A DNA stretch of 64,000 nucleotides. It comes from Algoriphagus sp. PAP.12 (lineage in GTDB: Bacteria; Bacteroidota; Bacteroidia; Cytophagales; Cyclobacteriaceae). Shown in pieces: positions 35,005 to 43,694 of the stretch; positions within the stretch are counted from its first letter, which is position 1, and each line of letters starts with the position of its first letter. Location: NCBI RefSeq assembly GCF_026652115.1, contig NZ_JAPPSQ010000004.1:186001-250000 (forward strand). Reading direction: 5' to 3'. The translations under genes and the position numbers were made by a program. The notes beneath the pieces were generated by a model. The model did no database searches. It worked only from the letters and a program-made list of their open reading frames with translations, and was not told where the DNA came from.

Positions 35005-35568
35005 TCAGCTTAAATACTTTTTTAAGCTTCCGACAGCTTTCCAAGCAAGCGTATAAGTAGATCTCAGATTAATATTCATAATCTGAGAAGTCTCTTCGTA
35101 GGAGAAGTCTTCGAAAAAGAGGCAGTTAATCACGGCCTTTTGACGGTCAGGTAGACTTTCGATAGCCTTCACCAATTTTTCTTTCAAATGAGATTCAATT
35201 TGAATATTGATCAATTTGGATTCTGAGCTCTCGACCAAAAGCTCCCAATCCTCCATATAATCACTATGAATCGACTTATTTTTCTTGTCTACTTTTGCCA
35301 GTTTAAAAAGTTTATTTGCCAAGCACTTGTACAAGTATGCTTTAATTAAAACCGAGGAATTAATCTTGCTTCTATACTTCCAAAGGTCTAAAAAAACCTC
35401 TTGGATTGCATCTTTCACTTGATGCTCACACTTGGCAATCCCCATACCGAAAGAAAACAAATCGTCAACGTATTTCTCATAGAAAAAACGAAGTCCAGAT
35501 TGTTCACCTTCTTTCAAAAGTGTCCAATATGTCAATTCCTCCTCGGAAATTTGGAGCTGGGCATTCAT
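35005..35568 (-). CDS. ECF-family RNA polymerase sigma factor
   Basis: A 187-residue sigma factor: region 2 near residues 25-90 (YEKYVDDLFSFGMGIAKCEH, then VKDAIQEVFLDLWKYRSKI), and region 4 near 135-185 (AIESLPDRQKAVINCLFFED and FSYEETSQIMNINLRSTYTL). It should direct RNA polymerase to the SusC-like operon once released by the FecR protein encoded downstream. Its own start ATG is at 35568. The first ATG-like pair (two Met codons close by) leaves little doubt about the start. Confidence 0.93.
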   Translation of the reverse strand: MNAQLQISEEELTYWTLLKEGEQSGLRFFYEKYVDDLFSFGMGIAKCEHQVKDAIQEVFLDLWKYRSKINSSVLIKAYLYKCLANKLFKLAKVDKKNKSIHSDYMEDWELLVESSESKLINIQIESHLKEKLVKAIESLPDRQKAVINCLFFEDFSYEETSQIMNINLRSTYTLAWKAVGSLKKYLS

Positions 35569-35932
35569 TGGTAAAATCGGGTCTGTTAATTGTAATCAAC
35601 TTTGAATGAAAAGAGAAAGAATGAAAAATCAAAGTATTTTTTTTGGTATTGAATCAAGAAATAAATGAATAATAAGTAGACTATCAGACACTTATGTATA
35701 AAAAACTGCACTTTATAACACTTTCACAACCAGTTATATGAAAAATATTAATTTTTTAATCGACCAACTAATACTTAAAACAGATGCAATTTTATTTATA
35801 AACGGTAGCTGCTGAAACTGTTGGAATCTGAAAACTAATCGATATTAAAAACCTTTACTATTAATCGGTACAGAAGGATTATATATTCCAGAATTTCCAC
35901 TTTAACCCTGATGAAAATTCTACTTTTGTCTT
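35569..35932. other. AT-rich divergent intergenic region
   Basis: No gene is seen in these 364 bases between the sigma-factor gene and the DUF3820 gene. It is very AT-rich. The only clear signal is TACTTTTG (35921-35928), a -7 element five bases before the DUF3820 ATG. Confidence 0.6.
35921..35928 (+). promoter_or_regulatory. -7 element almost abutting the DUF3820 start codon
   Basis: TACTTTTG matches TAnnTTTG. Transcription would begin at or next to the ATG at 35933, which predicts a leaderless mRNA. The -33 element is poor. Confidence 0.45.
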
Positions 35933-36157
35933 ATGGACAACCAGATTTTAATTGACCTTGTGACCAAACGAATGCCCTTCGGGAAATACAAAGGGAAACT
36001 ACTTTGCGACATTCCTGAGCACTATTTGGTATGGATGCATGGGCAAGGATTCCCAGAGGGAAAGTTGGGAATGTGGCTGCATACTCTTTATGAAATTCGC
36101 TTGAATGGACTTGAAGAAATCTTGACTCAATTGAAGAGAAATTATTCCAACCGCTAA
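35933..36157 (+). CDS. DUF3820-family small protein
   Basis: A 74-residue protein with the family signature RMPFGKYKGKLLCDIPEHYL followed by VWMHGQGFPEGKLG. DUF3820 proteins are small, widespread and of unproven function (some are annotated as quorum-sensing-regulated virulence factors; related domains occur beside exonuclease domains). The CPBP protease gene begins 6 bp after its stop codon, so they are likely co-transcribed. Confidence 0.85.
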   Translation: MDNQILIDLVTKRMPFGKYKGKLLCDIPEHYLVWMHGQGFPEGKLGMWLHTLYEIRLNGLEEILTQLKRNYSNR

Positions 36158-36163
36158 GCTCAA

Positions 36164-36943
36164 GTGAAAAAACTCATCGACTTTCTTACTTGGCAGCGAG
36201 TCTCATCCTCCAAAATCCATTTCAAAAATCTTCAAAAGGAGAGCTTTTTACTTTTACTCTATGCTCTCTTCTACGTACTCCTTGCAATTTTTATTGCCTA
36301 CATAATCACCCAAATTCCTTTACCAATTCTTGGTGCTAATGACTTCATTCAGGATTTTTGGTATGCTGGAGTATTCAAATTTACTTTCCTCTTGATTATT
36401 CCACTTTGGATCTTTTTCAAAGTTTGGAAATACTCCCTCCAAGACCTTTTACTTGGTTTAAAACCCAATATTTCAATGGTGATCAAAGGTGCCTTATTAA
36501 TCGCAGTGGGATTTTTACTTAACACGAAACATCTGGCCCCTATTGCCAACCAAATCCCAAACTATCAAGATGCGCCGATCCGATTGATCATCGGAGTAAT
36601 GCTACCACTTTTCATTGCAGGAATCCCCGAGGAGCTTTTCTTCAGAGCTATGCTACAGACAAGACTGGAAAAGCTTTGGAATACCCCCTTGGCAATTCTT
36701 GTTTCAGGTATTCTTTTTACTGCTTGGCATATTCCAAGCAGGTTCTTCTTGGCAGATGGAGTAGATGGTCAGGCTGGTGACTTGAATTCAGTTCTTCTGG
36801 GAACTGGTCTACCCGTTTTTATTGTAGGAGCTTTCTTTGGCTGGCATTGGTCAAGGTTTCGAAATCTTCCTGTACTTATTTTGATCCATTGGGCAATCGA
36901 TATTCTACCTTCTGTATCTTCCTTTTTTGAAATTAGTTTTTGA
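36164..36943 (+). CDS. CPBP-family intramembrane metalloprotease
   Basis: A 259-residue membrane protein with about seven or eight helices, apparently starting at GTG (36164). The family motifs are Glu156-Glu157 and Arg161 in PEELFFRAML, His189 in TAWHIPSR, and a final HWAIDIL motif near 247. These residues form the zinc-type active site of CAAX/Rce1-like proteases. The natural substrate is unknown. The last 11 bp overlap the end of the convergent serine-hydrolase gene. Confidence 0.88.
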   Translation: MKKLIDFLTWQRVSSSKIHFKNLQKESFLLLLYALFYVLLAIFIAYIITQIPLPILGANDFIQDFWYAGVFKFTFLLIIPLWIFFKVWKYSLQDLLLGLKPNISMVIKGALLIAVGFLLNTKHLAPIANQIPNYQDAPIRLIIGVMLPLFIAGIPEELFFRAMLQTRLEKLWNTPLAILVSGILFTAWHIPSRFFLADGVDGQAGDLNSVLLGTGLPVFIVGAFFGWHWSRFRNLPVLILIHWAIDILPSVSSFFEISF

Positions 36944-38066
36944 TCAGTTCCTCGTATAAAATATTCACCGTTTCCCTGATCACTTTATTATACCCATTTT
37001 CATAAGTCGAGTCGCAGCCATTCGTCATGACTACGATTCCAAATTTTTCTTGTGGATCAAAAAACATGGCACTATACAGCCCATAGGCGGATCCTGTATG
37101 ACCTGTCAACATTTTTCCTTCAATCAACTTGTCAGTTTTCCATAATGCCAATCCATAATTCTCATTGCTGGAAAGAGGAGTTTGCATGATTTTCGAACTC
37201 TTCTTTTTGATAATTTTGGCCTGCTCCCCTTTGCCATAATTCATATGCATGATCATATACCTGGCAAGGTCAGGAGCGGAAATTTTCATTCCTCCCGTGG
37301 GAGAAAAAATCGGAGTACTATAGTTTTCCACATAATTAGCAATCTCTTCTTTCCTTGGTGCATAGGCAGCTGGAGAAAGAGTGAATTCCCCGGTTTTGGT
37401 ATCATAGGTGTAAATATTAGCGAATTTTGAGGCATCCAAATCATTGACATTGAAGCCTCCATAAAGGCCTAGTGGATCTAAAATATGGTTCTTGATATAG
37501 TGGTCAAATCGCTCTCCTGAATACTTTTCGATGATCGTCCCTGTCATATTATAAGCCAAATTACAATACTGATACCCTTCACCGGGAGCATAATCATTGT
37601 AAGCCTTCTCCCAATTCGGGTTTTTCGCAGGATTGATCGCATCCAGGGTAAAATATCCTTCCGAATCATTGATACTGGAAGTATGAGAAAGCAGCATTTT
37701 CAAAGTGATTACTTTCTCAGGAAACTTGGGATTTCTGACCTCAAAGCCCATTAAATCACTTACGTCATTATCCAAAGACAACTTCTTCTGCTCCACCAAT
37801 TGCATAATGGAAGTGGCAGAAAAGGACTTAGAAATCGAAGCGATTCTAAAAATATCTGTACTAGCTAATGGAACCTCATTTTCCTCTTTCCATCCAAAAG
37901 CTTCTTGATAAACCAACTCCCCATCTTTCACAACAGCAACGGAAAGTCCCATCACGGGAATTTCCTCCATCAACAACATGATTTTTTCAGCTTGTTGATT
38001 TTGGGCAAAAAGAGAGCCTGATAGACTAAAGAAGAGCGCAATGATAACAGATAGAGTTTTTTTCAT
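36933..38066 (-). CDS. secreted serine hydrolase, class C beta-lactamase fold
   Basis: A 377-residue protein from the ATG at 38066, with a signal peptide ending near SLFAQ. The catalytic SxxK is Ser77-Lys80 (ASISKSFS), the YxN motif is YCNLAYN near residue 165, and the KTG-like box is HTGSAYG near 330. Such proteins are mostly esterases or D,D-peptidases rather than antibiotic-resistance enzymes. It overlaps tail to tail with the CPBP gene. Confidence 0.88.
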   Translation of the reverse strand: MKKTLSVIIALFFSLSGSLFAQNQQAEKIMLLMEEIPVMGLSVAVVKDGELVYQEAFGWKEENEVPLASTDIFRIASISKSFSATSIMQLVEQKKLSLDNDVSDLMGFEVRNPKFPEKVITLKMLLSHTSSINDSEGYFTLDAINPAKNPNWEKAYNDYAPGEGYQYCNLAYNMTGTIIEKYSGERFDHYIKNHILDPLGLYGGFNVNDLDASKFANIYTYDTKTGEFTLSPAAYAPRKEEIANYVENYSTPIFSPTGGMKISAPDLARYMIMHMNYGKGEQAKIIKKKSSKIMQTPLSSNENYGLALWKTDKLIEGKMLTGHTGSAYGLYSAMFFDPQEKFGIVVMTNGCDSTYENGYNKVIRETVNILYEELIKN

Positions 38067-38225
38067 ATGATTAAATTTAATTGAAATCACCTCTCGGTAC
38101 TGTTTATAGAATAGATTTTTCCATGACTGGTCAGATCTTTTACACTATCCAAATTCAAGAAAGTATCAGACAGTCAAAGTCACCGAAAACCTTATATTGC
38201 TGACTCAAAGAATATAGATTAGAGT

Positions 38226-39545
38226 ATGAAAAAGTCAATTTGGATCATCCTTCTTTCCTTAATTTTTAGCCCGGCAATCTGTCAACAGCAGGACTTTTGG
38301 CCAGATGGCACGGTGATCTCAGATTGGTTTAAAGATGATTCGAAAATTGAGCTTTCCGATTTGGGTAGGCCATATGTCATCACAGAGCATGGAGTGAAAA
38401 ACGACCCGGATCTCCTACAAACCCATCAAATCCAAGCAATCATAGATAAAGCGTCAGGTAATGGAGGCGGTGTGATCATCATCCCCGAAGGGACGTATTT
38501 GAGTGGAGCATTATTTTTCAAACCAAAAACCCACCTCCACTTGATGGAAGGTGCCGTTCTCAAAGGCTCTAATGAAATTGCAAATTACCCTAAAATCCCC
38601 TCTCGGATGGAGGGCCAAAATTTGGACTACTTTGCAGCTTTGGTCAATGCCTATGAGGTAGATGGATTTACAATTAGCGGGACGGGAACAATTGACGGAA
38701 ACGGGCTGAAATTCTGGGAAGCTTTCTGGCAAAGGAGAAAAGAGGACCCGAATTGCACCAATCTGGAAGTTTCCAGACCTCGACTGGTTTTTATTTGGCG
38801 AAGTAACAATGTGCAATTGCAGGATGTGAGCCTGATCAATGCCGGTTTTTGGAGTAGCCACTATTTTCAGTGTGAGAATGTGAAAATCCTAGACCTCACC
38901 ATCACTTCCCCAAGCTCTCCCGTAAAGGCTCCAAGCACAGATGCCATCGATCTAGACGTGGTGAAAAACGTCCTAATTAAAGGCTGCTACCTTTCTGTAA
39001 ATGATGATGCGATTGCCTTAAAAGGAGGAAAAGGCCCTTGGGCAGACGAGGATCCAAACAATGGTGAAAACACTCATATTTTGATAGAAGACAGTGAATT
39101 TGGTTTTTGCCATTCGGCATTGACCTGCGGAAGTGAAGCTATTCACAATAAAAATGTCATCATGAGAAACATTCAGATTCAGGATGCTCATCGCCTACTT
39201 TGGCTCAAAATGAGACCTGACACGCCTCAGAATTACGAATATATCACAGTAGAAAATATCCGAGGACAAGCCCATAGTTTTATCTATGTGAAACCCTGGA
39301 CACAGTTTTTTGACCTACAGGGAAGAAAGGATGTTCCCCTTTCCTATTCAGATCATATTACCATGAAAAACATCGATCTGGAATGTGATATTTTCTTTGA
39401 TGTAGCGATCACAGAGCATGATCGATTGTCCAACTTCGACTTTGAAAATATCATGGTAAAGACCGAAAAGGCCAATTTCAATAAGGATTTGGTAAAAGGT
39501 TTTGAAGTCAAAAATGTCGTTGTGAATGGAAAGAGCTTAGATTAA
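38226..39545 (+). CDS. secreted glycoside hydrolase family 28 (polygalacturonase-like)
   Basis: A 439-residue protein with a signal peptide (SPAICQ) and a right-handed beta-helix. GH28 active-site elements are STDAIDLDVVKNV near residue 238, VNDDAIALKGGKGPW near 257 (paired Asp), and GFCHSALTCGSE near 295 (conserved His). GH28 enzymes cleave alpha-galacturonide links in pectins by inversion. The enzyme lies beside a sulfatase and a GH43 gene, suggesting scavenging of plant or algal polysaccharide, though no SusCD pair is adjacent. Confidence 0.9.
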   Translation: MKKSIWIILLSLIFSPAICQQQDFWPDGTVISDWFKDDSKIELSDLGRPYVITEHGVKNDPDLLQTHQIQAIIDKASGNGGGVIIIPEGTYLSGALFFKPKTHLHLMEGAVLKGSNEIANYPKIPSRMEGQNLDYFAALVNAYEVDGFTISGTGTIDGNGLKFWEAFWQRRKEDPNCTNLEVSRPRLVFIWRSNNVQLQDVSLINAGFWSSHYFQCENVKILDLTITSPSSPVKAPSTDAIDLDVVKNVLIKGCYLSVNDDAIALKGGKGPWADEDPNNGENTHILIEDSEFGFCHSALTCGSEAIHNKNVIMRNIQIQDAHRLLWLKMRPDTPQNYEYITVENIRGQAHSFIYVKPWTQFFDLQGRKDVPLSYSDHITMKNIDLECDIFFDVAITEHDRLSNFDFENIMVKTEKANFNKDLVKGFEVKNVVVNGKSLD

Positions 39546-39547
39546 AC

Positions 39548-41197
39548 TTACTTCTTTTCAATATCCTGATTCCTCTTCTCCTTTAGCATTTGCTGGTAGG
39601 TTGGGACTTTGGACAGATCTTGAAAATCACTAGCATTGACCCAACCAAAGCTGACTTCCTCTCCTTTCAAATAGCGATTGTAGAAATCAACACTTTTTGG
39701 GTCTACATAAGGATACCGATCAAAAATATCCCCGTTTCCCAAAGCCCTTGGATCTCCTTGGGCTTTTAACTTTTCAAGGAGCTCAGTTTTCATTTCATTC
39801 TTCAAAACTTCAAAAGAATTATCCTCTGCTAAATTGACCAGACAATTTGGATCCTCTGCGATATTGTAAAGTTCTTCCTGTGGCCTTTTTCCAAAACTCC
39901 ATTCCCAAAACTGAAAAGTTTCAGGCTTGTAAATGGAGTTTAGAACCACAGTTTTGGTAGCCCCACCATCTGTATTTAAATAACCAGTTTCTGGATTACC
40001 GGCAGGCCATCTTTCCGGCTCGAAATTATAGAGATATAACATTCCATTTTTCACCAAACCACGAATCGGGTATCCCTGATCATTCGGTCTTCCTACATCA
40101 TGCCTTTCTTTACCTATAAGGACTTGGTCACGAGAAGAATTGATCACTCCGCTATTTTTTGAAAACAAAATATCTGTCAAACTTAAGCCTGTAATGCTAT
40201 CCATTCCCGAGTCAGCCTCTTTGACTTCGGCTAATTCCAGGAAGGTCGGTGCAAAATCAATGAAACTCACATAATCTTCCACTTTTCTATTTTCACCCGA
40301 AATCCCTTTTGGCCAGCGCATCGCCAATGGCAAATGATTAGAATACTCATATTCCTGACCTTTGACTCTTGGGAACGGCATTCCATTATCTGCTGTCACT
40401 ACAATCAAGGTATTTTCTAACTCGCCAATCGAATCCAGGTGATCCAACATTTTCCCCAATTGCAAATCAAAATATTCTATTTCATAGGCATAATCCAAAA
40501 GATCTGTTTTCACGGAATCTACCTTTGGCCAAAACTCAAAAACCTGATCATTCGCGATTTGCTCCAGACTCTTTTCACCTACTCGGATTCCAGATCCATA
40601 CTCATAGCCACGATGTGGTTCCCAGCTTCCAAACCAGAAGAAAAAGGGATCATCAGTTGAATTATCACTCAAAAAAGCTTTGAAATTCTCCGCGTAATCA
40701 GTGTTTGCTATTCCCGTCGTAGGAGGATCTAATGTGAATTCTCCATACTTATTGACCAGCAAATCTCTAGGAGAACCATCTTCATTGGCTGCTTTCCCCG
40801 GTGCCCAACCTTTTCCTGTGTAGCCGACGTGATAGCCATTTTCATCCAAAGATTCTGCAAAAGATTTGAATTTTACTGGAAACTGAGGCCAGTGATTTGC
40901 TGCCTCTTCCAATTGCCAAGAATTGCGCCCCGTCAGGATATTGGCTCGTGAAGGAGCACATTTCGCATTGGGCGTATAAGCATTCATAAAGAGGATTCCT
41001 TCTTTGGCAATTCTGTCAAAATTCGGAGTATTGACCCAATCACAACCATACGCCCCCATGTGCAGATAAGTAACATCGTCCATGATTGCAAAAAGAATAT
41101 TGGGCCTATCTACGACCTCCTCTTTTTGAGGTTGATTTTGACAGGAGATAAAAAATAGTCCTAATACACTAAAGCTTAGAAAATTGATCCGATTCAT
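39548..41197 (-). CDS. type I sulfatase lipoprotein
   Basis: A 549-residue lipoprotein (FFISC, Cys19). The S1 signature is CAPSR at 80-84, where Cys80 would be converted to formylglycine, with metal ligands Asp40-Asp41 in AIMDD and later DNGMPFPR near residue 276. It resembles heparan N-sulfatase-like (S1_8-type) enzymes. An anaerobic or aerobic formylglycine-generating enzyme must be encoded elsewhere. Its stop codon lies 2 bp from that of the convergent GH28 gene. Confidence 0.92.
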   Translation of the reverse strand: MNRINFLSFSVLGLFFISCQNQPQKEEVVDRPNILFAIMDDVTYLHMGAYGCDWVNTPNFDRIAKEGILFMNAYTPNAKCAPSRANILTGRNSWQLEEAANHWPQFPVKFKSFAESLDENGYHVGYTGKGWAPGKAANEDGSPRDLLVNKYGEFTLDPPTTGIANTDYAENFKAFLSDNSTDDPFFFWFGSWEPHRGYEYGSGIRVGEKSLEQIANDQVFEFWPKVDSVKTDLLDYAYEIEYFDLQLGKMLDHLDSIGELENTLIVVTADNGMPFPRVKGQEYEYSNHLPLAMRWPKGISGENRKVEDYVSFIDFAPTFLELAEVKEADSGMDSITGLSLTDILFSKNSGVINSSRDQVLIGKERHDVGRPNDQGYPIRGLVKNGMLYLYNFEPERWPAGNPETGYLNTDGGATKTVVLNSIYKPETFQFWEWSFGKRPQEELYNIAEDPNCLVNLAEDNSFEVLKNEMKTELLEKLKAQGDPRALGNGDIFDRYPYVDPKSVDFYNRYLKGEEVSFGWVNASDFQDLSKVPTYQQMLKEKRNQDIEKK

Positions 41198-41235
41198 AAA
41201 TGAAACTTACAGGGTTTTAGGATTGAAGCCAAATC

Positions 41236-42087
41236 CTATTTGATTTCCAATTTGTATCCTACACCCCTTAAATTGGATATAGAGATTTTTGGATCATTAT
41301 TTAGCTTCTTTCGAAGTTTTGAAATAAAAGTATCTAAACTCCTTCCCACAAAAACTCCATTATCCTCCCAAACTTTTTTTGACAATTCTTCTCTAGAAAC
41401 AATGTGATTGGGCCGACTAATAAGGACCTCTAGAATTTCGCACTCTTTAATGGATAGTATGATTTCTTCTTCCTGATGAATCAACTTCAATTGGTCCGGG
41501 TAAAACATGAATTGACCGATCGATAAGCAACCAGAATCAATTTTGGAATCTTTAGAGACCCGCTTTTCTGATGGTTTTTTAAAAACAAAAAATACGAAGG
41601 CCAAAGCAGGAATTCCCAAAAGGAATATTGAGGCCAAATTCGTATTCAAATTCTCAGGAAAATACACTTTCACTTGATAACAAGCCTTTGGCAAATCTCT
41701 TCCACAGCATGGTATCAAACTTTCCTCTTCGGATGGCTTAATCTGAAAACTATAAGCAATTTCATGATTCTGACATTCGACAATTTCAATTAAATATTCT
41801 GAAGGAAGAAAGTTAGACTTCTCCAATTGTGAGGCTATCTGGACAACAGAATAGGGCTTGATCGTAAGTTTTTTCTCAAAGGAAATCTCAAATTCCCCTT
41901 CTTGAACTTCTTTCACAGGAAGCACGATAGAACTTGAATCACCTTGGTTTAGCAAAAGCTGATGTCCAAGCATCCGCAAAGCCACCTTCCTTTCTTCGGA
42001 AGATTCATTTTCTCTCCAGGTGGCCCCCAAGCTTAGAAAGCCAACAACACAAACTATTAAAAGTAAAGCTCCGATTCTTTGATACAT
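41236..42087 (-). CDS. membrane-bound one-component regulator with C-terminal OmpR-type winged helix
   Basis: A 283-residue protein with two membrane helices (about 5-21 and 152-169) that enclose a periplasmic domain (22-150) with four Cys residues (105, 127, 128, 136). The cytoplasmic C terminus (187-283) is an OmpR/PhoB winged helix (LSIKECEILEVLISRPNHIV, SRDELSKKVW-like SREELSKKVW, and the wing RGVGYKLEI). There is no receiver domain. The order is reversed compared with ToxR/CadC, which carry the winged helix at the N terminus. It probably senses an envelope signal and binds DNA from the membrane, with the divergent serine hydrolase-TPR gene as the likely target. Confidence 0.82.
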   Translation of the reverse strand: MYQRIGALLLIVCVVGFLSLGATWRENESSEERKVALRMLGHQLLLNQGDSSSIVLPVKEVQEGEFEISFEKKLTIKPYSVVQIASQLEKSNFLPSEYLIEIVECQNHEIAYSFQIKPSEEESLIPCCGRDLPKACYQVKVYFPENLNTNLASIFLLGIPALAFVFFVFKKPSEKRVSKDSKIDSGCLSIGQFMFYPDQLKLIHQEEEIILSIKECEILEVLISRPNHIVSREELSKKVWEDNGVFVGRSLDTFISKLRKKLNNDPKISISNLRGVGYKLEIK

Positions 42088-42114
42088 CGGGTGTAAGAAA
42101 TGGAATTTTGGATG

Positions 42115-42155
42115 TTTTCACAAAGCTTGACAGAGGTTTTACACTTTTTTGACAC
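42115..42155. promoter_or_regulatory. direct repeats in the divergent promoter region
   Basis: TTTTCACAAAGCTTGACA (42115-42132) and TTTTACACTTTTTTGACA (42137-42154) share TTTT and TTGACA at a 22-bp pitch (two helical turns), the geometry used by OmpR/PhoB-type DNA-binding domains. Candidate site for the adjacent membrane regulator. Confidence 0.45.
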
Positions 42156-42209
42156 TTGTATTTAGAAAAAAAGGGTGGTTGCAAGCAATTCAAAAAAAGC
42201 AACTTGATC

Positions 42210-43694
42210 ATGAATTGGAACTTATTTTTAAAGCCCATTTACACAGTACTATTCATAATTGGACTTCACCTTCAAAGCTGTTCCCCGGCCCAACCTCAGT
42301 CAGAAACAAAAAAAAACCAAATCAATCAGCATGTAAATACCTATCATGACTATCATCAATTCAACGGGGCAATTTTGGTAGCTTTTGAAGGAAGAGTTAT
42401 TTACAAAAAAGGCTTTGGTAAAGCCAGTTTTGAATGGGACATACCTAATCAACCAGACACAAAGTTTCAAATCGCATCGGTTTCAAAGCAATTTACTTCC
42501 ATGCTTATCATGCAATTAGTGGCCGAGGGCAAACTTGACCTCCGCACCCCTATTGGCAACTATTTGACTGACTATCCAAAGCCACAAGGTGATTTGATTA
42601 CTATTCAACATTTGTTAAACCATACTTCTGGAATCCCCAATCATACTTCTTTTCCATCCTATAGAACAGATATGATGAAATTTATAAGACCTGAAGGTTT
42701 GATCCAGACATTTTCAGATTCCACACTTCTTTTTACTCCAGGAAGTCAATTTAATTACAGCAATTCGGGCTATGCTCTTTTGGGTTTTCTCCTGGAGAAA
42801 ATAGAAGGCAAACCCTATGGAAAAATCCTGAATGAAAAGATTTTTAGCCCCTTAGGAATGAAAAATTCCGGCTACGAACCAACCCAACGCTTGGTTAAAA
42901 ACAAGGCTTCGGGATATTCTCCATTAGGTTTATCGTATTTGAAAGCAAATTATATTGATTATTCGGAAGCCTATTCTTCAGGAGGGATTCACTCGACCGT
43001 TGAAGACCTTTTTATTTGGGATCAAGCTCTTTATTCTGAAAAGCTACTACCCAAATCTTACCTTGACTCCCTTTTCTCTCCAAAAGTCCAACTGGGCAAC
43101 TCGCACTATGCAAATGGCTGGGATATCGGTGAAATTCAAATTGGAAATACTTCTTCCGCTTTGAAATCGATCAGCCATGATGGTGTGATTAATGGATACA
43201 CAGCTTTGATCACAAGAATTCCATCGGAAAAGACCTCCATTATTATATTAAATAATACCGGAAGGGCTCCCCTGCACCATATGACAAAGGGGATTTTGGG
43301 GATTTTGCATGGATCAAGCTTTGACAAGCCTGTTCAATCCGTGGCGATTTCAGTAGGTCAAGAAATCGAGAAAAATGGAATAGAAAAAGGAATAGAAAAC
43401 TATAAAGCAATAAAAGACCAAGGCGGGTTTTATCTCAGTGAAAACGAAATGAACCTTTTGGGTTATGATTTCTTGGAACGAGGAAATCTGGATGCTGCAA
43501 AAGAAATTTTCAGACTGAATGTAGAAGCATTTCCAGATTCATTTAGAGTATATGATAGTTATGGTGAAATATTAATGGAATTGGGAAAAATAGATTTATC
43601 AATTATGAACTACCAAAAATCCTTAGAGCTTAATCCAACCAATGGAAATGCAAAGAGATTCCTAAAACTACTAGAGTCCAAAACCTACAATTAA
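42210..43694 (+). CDS. serine hydrolase lipoprotein (beta-lactamase fold) with C-terminal TPR
   Basis: A 494-residue lipoprotein (LQSC, Cys24) from the ATG at 42210. The class C beta-lactamase-like domain carries SxxK in IASVSKQFTS near residue 85, YSN in FNYSNSGYALL near 180, and SHDGVINGY near 320 in place of a KTG box. A C-terminal TPR-type region (about 415-494, LDAAKEIFRLNVEAFPDSFR and SLELNPTNGNAKRFLKLLE) follows. It is divergent from the membrane-bound regulator. Its stop codon overlaps that of the convergent GH43 gene (TTAA). Confidence 0.87.
   Translation: MNWNLFLKPIYTVLFIIGLHLQSCSPAQPQSETKKNQINQHVNTYHDYHQFNGAILVAFEGRVIYKKGFGKASFEWDIPNQPDTKFQIASVSKQFTSMLIMQLVAEGKLDLRTPIGNYLTDYPKPQGDLITIQHLLNHTSGIPNHTSFPSYRTDMMKFIRPEGLIQTFSDSTLLFTPGSQFNYSNSGYALLGFLLEKIEGKPYGKILNEKIFSPLGMKNSGYEPTQRLVKNKASGYSPLGLSYLKANYIDYSEAYSSGGIHSTVEDLFIWDQALYSEKLLPKSYLDSLFSPKVQLGNSHYANGWDIGEIQIGNTSSALKSISHDGVINGYTALITRIPSEKTSIIILNNTGRAPLHHMTKGILGILHGSSFDKPVQSVAISVGQEIEKNGIEKGIENYKAIKDQGGFYLSENEMNLLGYDFLERGNLDAAKEIFRLNVEAFPDSFRVYDSYGEILMELGKIDLSIMNYQKSLELNPTNGNAKRFLKLLESKTYN

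Noticed and set aside
36933..38066. Antibiotic-resistance beta-lactamase
   Set aside because: The SxxK, YxN and HTG motifs are those of broad class C-like esterases and peptidases. Nothing indicates a true cephalosporinase.
42127..42154. Sigma-70-type -35 boxes (TTGACA twice)
   Set aside because: Bacteroidota promoters use TTTG / TAnnTTTG rather than TTGACA. The 22-bp pitch suggests regulator sites instead.
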